Shown: positions 1 through 8,051, numbered from the stretch's first letter. The stretch: 32,350 nt of DNA from Gemmatimonadota bacterium (GCA_022827345.1 JAJDTB010000016.1:1-32350); one strand, 5' to 3'. Numbers and translations are program-made. The notes: generated by a model from the sequence alone, not told the origin.

Positions 1-147
1 GCGACCGACCTCATGGACCAGCCGCTGAAGGTGCTGTGCGAACTCGGCGGTTGGAAAACGGCCAAGACGGTCCTACGTTGCTATCAGCGAGCCGACGAGG
101 GACAGCTTCGGAAGGCACTGGACGCCCGCCGCCGGGCGCACAGCTGA
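1..147 (+). CDS. C-terminal end of a tyrosine site-specific recombinase (integrase), 5' part outside the window
   Basis: Reading frame 1 is open from the first base to a TGA at 145-147 and encodes 48 residues. The peptide contains LGGWKTAKTVLRCYQRAD followed by a basic, Ala/Arg-rich tail. This matches the end of phage-type integrases, where the Tyr of the CYQ segment (bases 82-84) is the nucleophile that cleaves DNA. The catalytic Arg/His residues would lie upstream, outside the window. The gene points toward the fused DAK2-DegV gene and converges with it. An integrase at the edge suggests that an integrated element ends here or extends to the left. I cannot tell whether the full gene is intact. 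Confidence 0.8.
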   Translation, partial: ATDLMDQPLKVLCELGGWKTAKTVLRCYQRADEGQLRKALDARRRAHS

Positions 148-268
148 AGCCTCAAGTAGCGGGAACCATCCAGAGGGAATCAGACCCCGCCACGCATGCA
201 ACCACAACCACCACAACGAGATGCGATACTGTCGGCCTCTGCCGGGCTGGCAAGGCGCGACGAGAGGG

Positions 269-285
269 GAATAGCAGCGCTATTC
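269..285. terminator. Small hairpin between convergent genes, possible bidirectional terminator
   Basis: Within the 220-base gene-free stretch 148-367 there is a perfect inverted repeat: GAATAGC at 269-275, a 3-base loop, and GCTATTC at 279-285. It lies between the integrase end (plus) and the DAK2-DegV stop (minus), where a terminator is expected. There is no clear T-run on either side, so termination is a guess. I recognise nothing else in this stretch: no tRNA and no obvious attachment-site repeat. Confidence 0.3.
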
Positions 286-367
286 GCCCGAGGAGCAACG
301 CAGAGCGAAGCGGTCCAGTCCGGATGCATCGCCGCTCGAATGCCGGGAGGATTCGTCCGCGGGCTGC

Positions 368-2227
368 CTAATCCTCCACCATGTAGCCGATTCCCCAGGC
401 GCCCAATCCCAGGTGGGTGGCGATGACCGGCGTGATCGGCGAGACGAGGATATCCGCGCCGGGGTGACGTGCATGCAGCTTCGCCTTCAGAGGCTCGACG
501 ACCTCGGGCGCCCCCGCGTGAACGATGCCGAACCGCACCTTCTTCGCCCCACGCGGGATGTCGGCGAAGATCCCCTCCAGCAGCAGCTTTCGAACCCGTC
601 GCGCGCCCCGGGTCTTCCCCAGCGCCCGGATCCGGCCGTCGGATCCCAGTGCCAGTACCGGCTTGAGGTCCAGAAGGCCGCCCAGCCAGCCGGCGAAGTT
701 GCCGAGACGGCCCGATGCGATAAGGCGGTCCAGGTTGCGGACGGTAAAGGCAATGCCGGACTGGCCGCGCACCCGCTCCACTTCCGCGATGATCTCCTCG
801 GGTGCCATCCCCGTCTCTCCCAACTCGGCCGCCTTGAGGGCCAGCAGCCCCACGAGGATCGAGGCCGCGCCGGAGTCGACCAGCCGGATGTCGAGATCGG
901 GCACCAGGCCCGTCCCGTGTTCGGCCGACTTGAAGATCCCCGACAGCGACGCCGCCAGCAGCACTCCGATCACCACCTCCGAGTCGGCGGCGGCCCTCTC
1001 GAAGGCCTGGGCGAACTGTCCCGGCGGGGGCTGGGAGGTCGTGGGCAGCGGTCCTCCGCTCTTCAGCCGCTGCAGAAACCCTTCGGCCGTGATGTCGACC
1101 CTGTCCCTCAGCGTCGTTTCGCCGTCCACCATGAGCAGCGGCACCATGTGGATTCCGTGTGCCCTGACTACCGCGTCGGGCAGGTCGCACCCGGAGTCCA
1201 CCAGGACCCCCACCGGGCGGCGCACCGTGTCCGCGCCCGCTCCCCGCGCAGCCTCGAACTGGGCGAACATGTCCTCCGCCTTGTGCGCGGTGACGGTGCC
1301 GAGCGTGGCGCAGTAGTCGATGGCCGCGGCCGGATGATCCGTGTGCAGGTGGACCTTGAGGATGTCCTCGCTGCGGATGACCAGCAGCTCCTCCGAGCCT
1401 TCGGACAGCTGGGCGCGAACGGTCTTCTCGTCGGGCAGGCCCGGCCCCTCCACGAGGATCTCGGTGCAGTACCGCCTGGTGCCTTCGCCGAGCGGGTGAT
1501 CCATGGCGCCGATGGGAGACCAGTCGGGCCGGGTGGAGCCTTCGTCGCCGGCCGCGGTGTGTCCAACATCCGCGTCCTCGCCGTGCGTGATCAGACCCAC
1601 CACTCCTTCGATCATGTGCACGAACCCCTTCGCGCCCGCGTCCACGACGCCGGCTTCGGCGAGAACGGGCAGCAGGTCGGGAGTTCGCTCCAGCGAGTCG
1701 TTCGCGGCTGCCAGGACATGCTCCATGAGAGTGGTGAAGTCGCCCGCCGCGGCGTCCTCCGCTCCCGCGTCAGGCACCTGTCCCGCGGCGGACGCCGAAT
1801 CCCGCACGACCGTGAGAATCGTCCCCTCGACCGGGTTCTCCACGGCCCGGTCCAGCGACCGCGAGCCCGCGAGGAGCGCCTCGCCGAATTCAACCGACGA
1901 CACCCGTGCGCGCCCCTCGAGTCCGTGGGCGAAGCCCAGGAGGAACTGCGACAGCATCATCCCGCAGTTGCCCCTCGCACCCAGCACCGCCGACCTGGCC
2001 ACGGATGCCGCCTGGCGGCCTACCTCGCGTTCGCGCGAGCCGGAGAGGTCCGCCGCGATGGCATCGAGAGTCAAAGCCAGGTTGGTGCCCGTGTCGCCGT
2101 CGGGCACGGGAAAGACGTTGATGCGGTTGAGTTCAGCCTTGCCCTTCCGGCCGTGCGCGCACGCCGCCAGCAACGCGCGCCGCAGCCGCGGGCCGTCCAC
2201 ATATGCGATTCCACGCCTGTCGGACAT
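368..2227 (-). CDS. Fused fatty-acid kinase-like protein: DAK2 (FakA-like) plus DegV (FakB-like)
   Basis: About 620 residues. Residues 1-225 form a DAK2/DhaL-type ATP-binding kinase domain with PVPDGDTGTN (43-52) and GARGNCGMMLSQ (87-98). Residues 245-330 resemble the FakA middle domain. Residues 341-622 form a DegV lipid-binding domain with TTSQPP (399-404), SLSGIF (430-435) and SGRLG (508-512). In Firmicutes, FakA phosphorylates a fatty acid held by a separate DegV protein, FakB, feeding exogenous fatty acids into phospholipid synthesis; here both halves are on one chain. Numbering is from a GTG at 2236. I prefer the ATG at 2227 as start because the GAGAG element sits too close to the GTG. 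The gene begins 10-20 bases after the radical SAM stop, so the two are probably co-transcribed. Substrate specificity is inferred. Confidence 0.85.
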   Translation of the reverse strand: MSDRRGIAYVDGPRLRRALLAACAHGRKGKAELNRINVFPVPDGDTGTNLALTLDAIAADLSGSREREVGRQAASVARSAVLGARGNCGMMLSQFLLGFAHGLEGRARVSSVEFGEALLAGSRSLDRAVENPVEGTILTVVRDSASAAGQVPDAGAEDAAAGDFTTLMEHVLAAANDSLERTPDLLPVLAEAGVVDAGAKGFVHMIEGVVGLITHGEDADVGHTAAGDEGSTRPDWSPIGAMDHPLGEGTRRYCTEILVEGPGLPDEKTVRAQLSEGSEELLVIRSEDILKVHLHTDHPAAAIDYCATLGTVTAHKAEDMFAQFEAARGAGADTVRRPVGVLVDSGCDLPDAVVRAHGIHMVPLLMVDGETTLRDRVDITAEGFLQRLKSGGPLPTTSQPPPGQFAQAFERAAADSEVVIGVLLAASLSGIFKSAEHGTGLVPDLDIRLVDSGAASILVGLLALKAAELGETGMAPEEIIAEVERVRGQSGIAFTVRNLDRLIASGRLGNFAGWLGGLLDLKPVLALGSDGRIRALGKTRGARRVRKLLLEGIFADIPRGAKKVRFGIVHAGAPEVVEPLKAKLHARHPGADILVSPITPVIATHLGLGAWGIGYMVED

Positions 2228-2246
2228 CGCGCTCACGCTCTCTCAC

Positions 2247-3215
2247 TCAGATGGCGGGCTCGCCCGCACAGGCCGCGGCAGCCGGCGCGCCCGCACAGGC
2301 CGCGGGTTCCGCGTCACGGGCCGCCTCTCCCACCCCCGTCGTCGCGTTGGAGCAGATCGCCCCGTTCGTGTAGCAGGTGTAGCAGGCGGATTCGGCGAGC
2401 GAAGCCGGGAGCGCGGCCGCTTCGGTCAGGGTATCGGCCAGGCGGGCGCTGGGGTAGTCCAGCAGAATCGGGCACGCGTATACCCCTGCGGCCGTGACGA
2501 GTCGGGCGCGGGTGCAGAGGAGCTGGTCGAGGTCGTAGCCGTGCATCATCTCGTGTGTGACGCGCTCGCAGTCCGTGTAGCCCCGGTTGCGGTCGGCTTC
2601 CGCGCCGATCAGCAGGGGCGGCAGGATCTTCAGGCGCGGCTCGGAGTACCCCACCTTCCCCAGCGCGTCGCGGAACGCCTGCAGCGTGCACGCCATCTCC
2701 TCGCAGGGCCAGCTCTGCATGGCCGTGATGATCGGCCGGAATCCCTCGGCCACCAGGTTGCCGACCCCCTCCATCGCTCGCTCGAAGGTCCCCTCGCCCC
2801 GGATCGGGTCGTTCGTCTCCGGCGAGTAGCCGTCCAGGCTGACCCGAAACTCCAGCGGATGCCGGCTGCGGTCCTGAATTGCCCGCAGTGCCTCGACGCG
2901 CCGCGGCGGAAAGAGGGTCGCATTGGTGAGGACCGTCGCCGGGCCGTACCGCAGCGTATCCTCGATGATGCTCTCCATTTCGTTGTTCATGAAGGGCTCG
3001 CCGCCGGTGAAGTAGTACTCCTTCACACCCATGCCGGCGGATTCCTCCAGCGCCGAGCGCACCTGCTCCCGCGTCATGAACCAGAAGGAGTGATTGTCAG
3101 GGGAGCAGGAGATGAAGCAGTGGCGGCAGCGCAGGTTGCACACCGTCCCGCTCACCTGGAACCAGAGCTGATCGAGAGCCGTGAGAGGGACTGTGGGAAA
3201 CTGTGGAGCGATCAT
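2247..3215 (-). CDS. Radical SAM protein with SPASM-like C-terminal cysteines
   Basis: 322 residues from the ATG at 3215, preceded by GGGGTG at suitable spacing. The frame stays open upstream, but that extension looks non-coding. The N-terminus carries CNLRCRHC (Cys26, 30, 33), the CX3CX2C motif that binds the 4Fe-4S cluster used to cleave SAM, followed by GGEP (71-74). The C-terminal part has Cys234 and Cys248 (a CX9GX3C pattern) and Cys278, 281 and 288, as in SPASM/twitch domains that bind auxiliary clusters and often modify peptides or act in cofactor maturation. No precursor peptide gene was seen nearby, so the substrate is unknown. The last ~20 residues are an Ala/Cys-rich near-repeat. 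Downstream, in the same direction, is the FakA-FakB fusion. Confidence 0.85.
   Translation of the reverse strand: MIAPQFPTVPLTALDQLWFQVSGTVCNLRCRHCFISCSPDNHSFWFMTREQVRSALEESAGMGVKEYYFTGGEPFMNNEMESIIEDTLRYGPATVLTNATLFPPRRVEALRAIQDRSRHPLEFRVSLDGYSPETNDPIRGEGTFERAMEGVGNLVAEGFRPIITAMQSWPCEEMACTLQAFRDALGKVGYSEPRLKILPPLLIGAEADRNRGYTDCERVTHEMMHGYDLDQLLCTRARLVTAAGVYACPILLDYPSARLADTLTEAAALPASLAESACYTCYTNGAICSNATTGVGEAARDAEPAACAGAPAAAACAGEPAI
2261..2305. repeat. 18-bp direct repeat with 27-bp period at the 3' end of the radical SAM gene
   Basis: The same 18 bases, beginning CGCCCGCACAGG, occur at 2261-2278 and 2288-2305. The period of 27 bases keeps the frame and gives a repeated Ala-Ala-Cys-Ala-Gly unit in the protein tail (around residues 305-320). 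It looks like a small tandem duplication. Confidence 0.8.
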
Positions 3216-3390
3216 CGCGGCACCCCGAAGCGGCTGCGGTCGTTGGATGAACCCGGTTGCTGGCGGACTACAGCGGCTGCATCGGAAGGTTCCGGTTTGT
3301 TCAGGGCACGCTGTATGATGATGCTCCATATACTGGTGTTGGCCCCTGCCCTCTCGCCAGTACCGATTCCAACCTAACCCGGGAGAACCA

Positions 3391-4761
3391 GTGGGATTCG
3401 CCACGATCAACCCGGCCGACGGCACCGTGCTGCGTCGGTTTCCCTTCATGTCCCCCGAGGCGCTGGACGCGGCAGTTGGCGACGCCCGAAGCGCGCAGCG
3501 GGCCTGGTCCCGGCTCCCCGCCGAGGACCGCGCCGACCGCGTTGCCGCCTTGGCCGAGCAGTTCCGCTCACGCCGGCGCCACCTCGCCGAGGTCGTGACC
3601 ATGGAGATGGGCAAGCCGCTCCGCGAGGCCGCCGCCGAGGTGGAGAAGTGCGCGCTCGGATGCGACTACTACAGCCGGCACGGTCCCTCCCACCTTCGAG
3701 ACCAGGCGGTGGAGACCGAGGCCCACCGCAGCTACGTCACCTTTCAGCCGCTGGGCCTGGTGCTCGCGATCATGCCCTGGAACTTCCCGCTCTGGCAGGT
3801 CGTGCGCGCCTCCGTGCCTGCCCTGATCGCCGGCAACGGCATCCTCCTCAAACACGCCCCCAGCGTTCCCTGCTGCGCGCTCGAATTGGCCGCTCTCTTC
3901 AAGGCGGCCGGCTTCCCCGAAGGCATCTTCACCAATCTCTTCATCGACGTGCCTGCCGCGGGCGACCTTGTTCGCGACGCGCGGGTTCAGGCCGTCACCC
4001 TGACGGGGAGCACGCGGGCCGGACGCCAGGTCGCGGGAATCGCCGGGGCGCAGATCAAGACCTGCGTGCTGGAGCTGGGGGGGAGCGACCCGTACGTCGT
4101 GCTCGAGGACCCGGACCTCCCGCGCACCGTCGAGGCCTGCGTGACCGGCCGGCTGATCAACGCCGGCCAGAGCTGCATCGCCGCCAAGCGCATGATCGTG
4201 CACGAGGACGTCGCGGACGCCTTTACGGAAGCGGTGGTGCAGCGGATGGGTGGGGTGCGCGTGGGCGACCCGATGGCGGAGGCGACCGACGTGGGGCCCC
4301 TGGCGCGCAAGGACCTGCGCGACCATCTGGCGGACCAGGTCGCACGGAGCATCGACGCCGGGGCGCGCTGCCTGCTGGGGGGCAAGGTGCCGGACGCGCC
4401 GGGATGGTATTACCCCACCACCGTGCTGACCGATGTCCGCCCCGGGATGCCCGCCTACGACGAGGAGATGTTCGGTCCGGTGGCGTGCATCATCCGTGTG
4501 GATTCGGAGGAAGAGGCGATCCGGGTGGCGAACGACACCGCGTACGGGCTCGGCGCCGCCGTGTTCACGCAGGATCTGGAACGCGGCGAGCGGATCGCGC
4601 GCACCGGGATCGAGGCGGGGTCGTGCTTCGTCAACGACTTCGTGAAGTCGGACCCGCGCCTGCCCTTCGGCGGCGTCAAGTCGAGCGGCTTCGGGCGCGA
4701 GCTCTCCGACTACGGGACCCGCGAATTCGTGAACGTGAAGACCGTGCTGGTGGAGCGGTAG
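3391..4761 (+). CDS. NAD(P)-dependent aldehyde dehydrogenase, succinate-semialdehyde dehydrogenase type
   Basis: 456 residues from a GTG start preceded by GGGAGA. It carries the full aldehyde dehydrogenase set: PWNFP (129-133), the cofactor-binding LTGST (204-208), Glu228 in LELGG as general base, and the nucleophile Cys262 in NAGQSC. The length and motif spelling fit the shorter GabD/Sad-like group, which oxidises succinate semialdehyde to succinate at the end of the GABA shunt. Exact substrate cannot be read from sequence, so related semialdehydes remain possible. The protein is cytoplasmic. It is divergent from the radical SAM gene across a 175-base gap and ends 13 bases before the convergent deacylase stop. 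Confidence 0.9.
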   Translation: MGFATINPADGTVLRRFPFMSPEALDAAVGDARSAQRAWSRLPAEDRADRVAALAEQFRSRRRHLAEVVTMEMGKPLREAAAEVEKCALGCDYYSRHGPSHLRDQAVETEAHRSYVTFQPLGLVLAIMPWNFPLWQVVRASVPALIAGNGILLKHAPSVPCCALELAALFKAAGFPEGIFTNLFIDVPAAGDLVRDARVQAVTLTGSTRAGRQVAGIAGAQIKTCVLELGGSDPYVVLEDPDLPRTVEACVTGRLINAGQSCIAAKRMIVHEDVADAFTEAVVQRMGGVRVGDPMAEATDVGPLARKDLRDHLADQVARSIDAGARCLLGGKVPDAPGWYYPTTVLTDVRPGMPAYDEEMFGPVACIIRVDSEEEAIRVANDTAYGLGAAVFTQDLERGERIARTGIEAGSCFVNDFVKSDPRLPFGGVKSSGFGRELSDYGTREFVNVKTVLVER

Positions 4762-4774
4762 CCGGAGGGCCGAC

Positions 4775-6400
4775 TTACCGCCTCAACACGCGGCCCGGCA
4801 GCGCGCCCGTCACCCCGCCATCCGCATAGACGACGGTCCCCGCCACCCACACCCGCTCGATCCCGGCCGCCGTCAGGTGAGGCTCGGAGGTGGTCGACCG
4901 GTCGATGACGGTGGCCGGGTCGAAGAGCACCAGGTCGGCGGGCGCTCCCGCGCGCAAAACGCCGAGGCCGGCCAGCCCCATGTGTGCGGCCGCGAGCCCG
5001 GTCATCTTGTGCATCGCCTCCTCGAGGCCGAGGCGGCCTTCCTCGCGCACGTACCGCCCCAGCACACGCGGGTAGGCCCCGAAACCGCGGGGGTGGGCGC
5101 CGCGCAGCCCCCCGTCCGACGAGACGTTGGTGTGCGGCCACGCCATCAGCGTCGCGATGTCGTCGAAGTTCATGCTCCGCGCCACGATGCTCTCGCCGCC
5201 GTCCTCCCCCGCCGCCTCCGCGGCCTCCGATTCGGCGATCAGGTCCAGGTAGGTCGTCACGGGGTCGGTGCCGCGCGCCGCCGAGATCTCCGCCAGCGTC
5301 ATCCCCTCCAGGGTCGGGTCGGGCCCGAAGCGGCCGATGATCATCCCCTCGGGCGCGACCAGCTCTTCCAGGGCGTAGCGTGCGGCTTCCCGATCGGTAA
5401 AATCGCGATCCGGGAACAGCACCGTCATGGTCGACTGCCAGTATTCGTACGGGTAGACGTCGGCGGTGATGTCGAGGCCGGCGGCGCGCGCCTCGTCGAG
5501 CCGCGCCAGGATCTCGCCCGCCTGACCCCAGAGCCCCCGCGCGGCGAGCTTGAAGTGCGAGATCTGCACGGGGAGGCGGGCGCGCTCCGCGATCTCGATC
5601 GTCTCCTCGATCGCTGCGTGCAGGGCGCGGTCCTCGCTGCGCATGTGCGAGATGTAGCGGCCTCCGCCGGCCGCCACCGTCATCGCGAGCGCGACGACCT
5701 CGTCGGTCGACGAGTAGATGCCCGGATCGTATTCGAGGCCCGTCGAGAGACCCAGGACGCCGGCGGCGAGTTCGGCTTCCAGCAGCGCCTGCATGGCGGC
5801 CACCTCCTCGTCGGTCGCCTCGCGGCGGAAGTCGTCGCCCATCACCTGCCGCCGCAGCGTCCCGTGGCCCGCGTACGACGCCACGTTGACGGCCGCGGGC
5901 GTCGCCTCGAGCGCCGCGAAGAAGTCGGCGATCGGGTAGCGCGAGCCACCGTCCTGCCCCGCGACGATGGTGGTGATGCCCTGGCTGACCGCGGCCAGCG
6001 CCGTGAGTTCGCCGAGCAGGCCGCCGTCGTGGTGGCTGTGCGTGTCGATAAAGCCGGGCGCGAGGACGAGGCCGGCGGCGTCGTGGACCGGCTCGCCGTC
6101 TGTGGGAGTGAGGGCGTCGTCCCCGTCGTCGGCGGCCAAGGCCGCGATCGTCCCGTCGGCCACACGCAGGGAGCCGATGAAGCCGGGGCTCCCCGTGCCG
6201 TCCACGATCGTCGCGCCCTGGATCAGGAAGGACTCGGCGGGGGTGACGGTGTCGCCGCAGCCGGACAGCGAGGAAAGCCAGGCGACCGCCAGCAGGGCCG
6301 TGAGGACGCGCTGGCTCATCCTCCCGCGGCGGCGTTCCGAACGGTGAACCAGCTTGCCCGCCAGGGAGGCCGCGCGGGATTCGACGCTCTTGTCAACCAT
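4775..6400 (-). CDS. N-acyl-D-amino-acid deacylase (D-aminoacylase family amidohydrolase), probable lipoprotein
   Basis: 541 residues from the ATG at 6400. Amidohydrolase signatures are THSHHDGG near residue 120 (first metal site), YISHMRSED, VQISHFKL, and the family hallmark SSDGGLRGAHPRGFGAYPRV with a final ADLVLFDP segment. These enzymes remove the acyl group from N-acyl-D-amino acids using zinc. A hydrophobic stretch ending in LSGC (Cys near residue 48) indicates a lipoprotein. The start is uncertain. ATG 6400 gives a long basic leader. ATG 6319 gives a normal signal peptide, but its GGGAGG touches the ATG with no spacing. The promoter side contains two palindromes described separately. 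Confidence 0.88.
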   Translation of the reverse strand: MVDKSVESRAASLAGKLVHRSERRRGRMSQRVLTALLAVAWLSSLSGCGDTVTPAESFLIQGATIVDGTGSPGFIGSLRVADGTIAALAADDGDDALTPTDGEPVHDAAGLVLAPGFIDTHSHHDGGLLGELTALAAVSQGITTIVAGQDGGSRYPIADFFAALEATPAAVNVASYAGHGTLRRQVMGDDFRREATDEEVAAMQALLEAELAAGVLGLSTGLEYDPGIYSSTDEVVALAMTVAAGGGRYISHMRSEDRALHAAIEETIEIAERARLPVQISHFKLAARGLWGQAGEILARLDEARAAGLDITADVYPYEYWQSTMTVLFPDRDFTDREAARYALEELVAPEGMIIGRFGPDPTLEGMTLAEISAARGTDPVTTYLDLIAESEAAEAAGEDGGESIVARSMNFDDIATLMAWPHTNVSSDGGLRGAHPRGFGAYPRVLGRYVREEGRLGLEEAMHKMTGLAAAHMGLAGLGVLRAGAPADLVLFDPATVIDRSTTSEPHLTAAGIERVWVAGTVVYADGGVTGALPGRVLRR

Positions 6401-6444
6401 CAATATGTCGCCTTTACCTTACATATTGTAAACTGTTGTTTACA
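6401..6444 (-). promoter_or_regulatory. AT-rich double palindrome, probable operator/promoter of the deacylase gene
   Basis: Two perfect inverted repeats lie between thyX and the deacylase gene. The first is CAATATGT (6401-6408) and ACATATTG (6421-6428) with a 12-base gap. The second is TGTAAAC (6427-6433) and GTTTACA (6438-6444) with a 4-base gap; they share two bases. The second has the form of an operator for a dimeric repressor such as a TetR-type regulator. On the minus strand, TACAAT (6430-6425) could serve as a -10 element, although no good -35 was found. In RNA, the first repeat would put AAGG/AAAGG, the likely ribosome site for ATG 6400, in a 12-base loop. The AT-richness stands out strongly from the surroundings. 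Confidence 0.6.
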
Positions 6445-6470
6445 CATGGATGCGCCAAACGCCGGTCTCG

Positions 6471-8051
6471 TCAGGCCCGATCCACCTTCGGCACGGCCTT
6501 CAACATTTCGGCGGCGACATCCTCCGGATCGCGCATGGCGGCCAGGTCCAGCTCGTAATCCGGCACCTCGCGCGGCTCCAGCTTGGCCTTGAACTCACGG
6601 ATCTCGCGGCCCGACAGGCCCAGCCCGGCGAGGTCGGCGTTGGTGAGCTCGGCCCCGTCGCGCGCGGCCACCCCGTCGCCGTCCGCCGACACCAGGCGGG
6701 AGAGCGCTGCGATCTCGCCGCCGGTGAGCTTGTCGCCCATCACCTGATAGTCGATCCAGGCCTCGTAGCTCAGCGGCGCGACCCGCTTGACCATCCCCGC
6801 CATGACGCGGCCGAACTCCTGGATCTCCCACTGGGCGTGATCGTCGACCCGCAGCGTGAGGAAGTGGAGCAGGTTGTGGAGGTCGATCTTCCAGTACCAC
6901 TGGGTGTAGGTCGACAGCGGCAGGTCGATGCGGGCCAGTTCGCGGGCCACGTTCTCGCCGACCAGCCAGCCGTAGTCGCCGGCAGCCCGGGTCCGCACGT
7001 CCTCCCAGCGGCGGATGGCCTCCCGGTAGAACTCGGGGCTGACCGAGCCGGGCGCGCGGCCCTGGTTGCTGGTGGCGCTCTGCAGCGAGAACTGGTCGTG
7101 TTCCGGGCTGTAGAAGAGGAGCGGCATGAGGCTGTAGCGACCGCTGTATTCGTTGACGGAGTTGTGGGTGACGATGCCGTTCGCGACGAAGTTGTGGTGC
7201 GGGCCCTCGACCTCGAGGTCGTAGGTTTCACGTTCGCCTGCGTATTCGAAGCGGGCGATGCGCACGAGCTTGGCCTGGTAGCTGACCCGGCCCCAATCCA
7301 GCCGCTCGGCCGCGCCATTCACATGCACGAAATAGTCACCGTGCCTCCAGACCGCGCGGCCGCCGGTCTCCCGAACCCCGGTTGCTCCCCGAAGCGTGTC
7401 CCAACCCCCGGCGAACAGAAACCGGTGATCGGCGGTCGCCTCGATCGACTTGCCGTCCTCCAGCACCATTCTGAAAACCGGCTTCACACCGTTTCGGTAA
7501 GCATCCACGATGCGGGCGTGCTGGAACGCCAGGGTGTCTTCGTTCACCTGCCGCAGCTTCATTTGCTTCACGCGGTCGCGGCGGGAGAACGGGTTGCCCT
7601 GCTTGTCCGGACGGGTCCTGTTTCGCGTAGGCTGGAAGCGTCGCCAGATCTCCTCGACAGGAAGCTTGTGCAGCTGGCGGCGGCGCCCTCTCGCTTCAGC
7701 ACCAGGCAGGTCGAAATAAACCTCCGTGCCCTCGGCCAGGCAGGCCGTCCTGTGCCGCACCCACTGCCGCGCCACGAACATCGGCATGGCGCAGTGGAAC
7801 TTGAACTCGACCATCTCGGACGGGGTCGTGTGGAGGTGGCGGCGCAGGTAGCGGATAAGCCCCCGGGTAGCCGAGACCTTGCGGGTCCCGTAGCCGTAGC
7901 TGACGCGGGCTGCGCGCTCCACTGAATCGTCGGTGCCCATGTAGTCGACGAGGGCGACGAAGCCGTGGTCGAGGACCGGGAAGTAGCCGCCCAGAATCTC
8001 TTCGGCGGCGGGGACGGTGGGGCGTCGGGTGGGGTGCGAGGTGGGTTCCAT
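6471..8051 (-). CDS. thyX: FAD-dependent thymidylate synthase ThyX, interrupted by an in-frame mini-intein
   Basis: 526 residues as translated; 332 remain after removal of the 194-residue intein. ThyX methylates dUMP to dTMP with methylenetetrahydrofolate, FAD and NADPH. The N-extein ends in RQWVRHRTA (residues 95-103) and the C-extein begins SVNEYSGRYS (298 onward). Joined, they restore the ThyX signature RHRX7S. Other recognisable ThyX segments are FKFHCAMPMFVARQW before the intein and STYTQWYWKIDLHNLLHFL after it. The start chosen is the ATG at 8051; no strong ribosome site is visible. No other thymidylate synthase is in the window, so splicing is probably needed for function here. It is divergent from the GGT-like gene, with 72 bases between. 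Confidence 0.93.
   Translation of the reverse strand: MEPTSHPTRRPTVPAAEEILGGYFPVLDHGFVALVDYMGTDDSVERAARVSYGYGTRKVSATRGLIRYLRRHLHTTPSEMVEFKFHCAMPMFVARQWVRHRTACLAEGTEVYFDLPGAEARGRRRQLHKLPVEEIWRRFQPTRNRTRPDKQGNPFSRRDRVKQMKLRQVNEDTLAFQHARIVDAYRNGVKPVFRMVLEDGKSIEATADHRFLFAGGWDTLRGATGVRETGGRAVWRHGDYFVHVNGAAERLDWGRVSYQAKLVRIARFEYAGERETYDLEVEGPHHNFVANGIVTHNSVNEYSGRYSLMPLLFYSPEHDQFSLQSATSNQGRAPGSVSPEFYREAIRRWEDVRTRAAGDYGWLVGENVARELARIDLPLSTYTQWYWKIDLHNLLHFLTLRVDDHAQWEIQEFGRVMAGMVKRVAPLSYEAWIDYQVMGDKLTGGEIAALSRLVSADGDGVAARDGAELTNADLAGLGLSGREIREFKAKLEPREVPDYELDLAAMRDPEDVAAEMLKAVPKVDRA
7161..7742 (-). other. Mini-intein (194 aa) inside ThyX, without homing endonuclease
   Basis: The insertion spans residues 104-297 of the precursor. 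It starts with Cys1 in CLAEGTEV (block A). It contains GKSIEATADHRFLF (block B, TxxH) near intein residue 100 and YDLEVEGPHHNFVANG (block F). It ends in VTHN (block G, penultimate His and terminal Asn), with Ser as the first C-extein residue. All residues needed for standard class 1 protein splicing are present. No LAGLIDADG or HNH endonuclease motif is seen, and the ~85 residues between blocks A and B are Arg/Lys-rich. It should self-excise and ligate RHRTA to SVNEY. Confidence 0.92.

Noticed and set aside
368-2227. Dihydroxyacetone kinase
   Set aside because: The DAK2 domain is shared, but the FakA middle domain and the fused DegV domain point to the fatty-acid kinase type.
413-2497. Long plus-strand open frame antisense to the DAK2-DegV gene
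   Set aside because: It is a GC-rich shadow frame with Arg/Pro/Gln-rich low-complexity translation and no domain; the minus-strand gene explains the region. Several other long antisense frames (for example 10313-11836 and 18338-20137) were dropped for the same reason.
3216-3390. Promoter with TATGAT/TATACT boxes before the dehydrogenase
   Set aside because: The boxes exist near 3313-3335, but no -35 element at proper spacing could be found.
3216-3614. Upstream extension of the radical SAM protein
   Set aside because: It overlaps the opposite dehydrogenase gene and is Ser/Arg-rich without similarity to the family; the ATG at 3215 is adequate.
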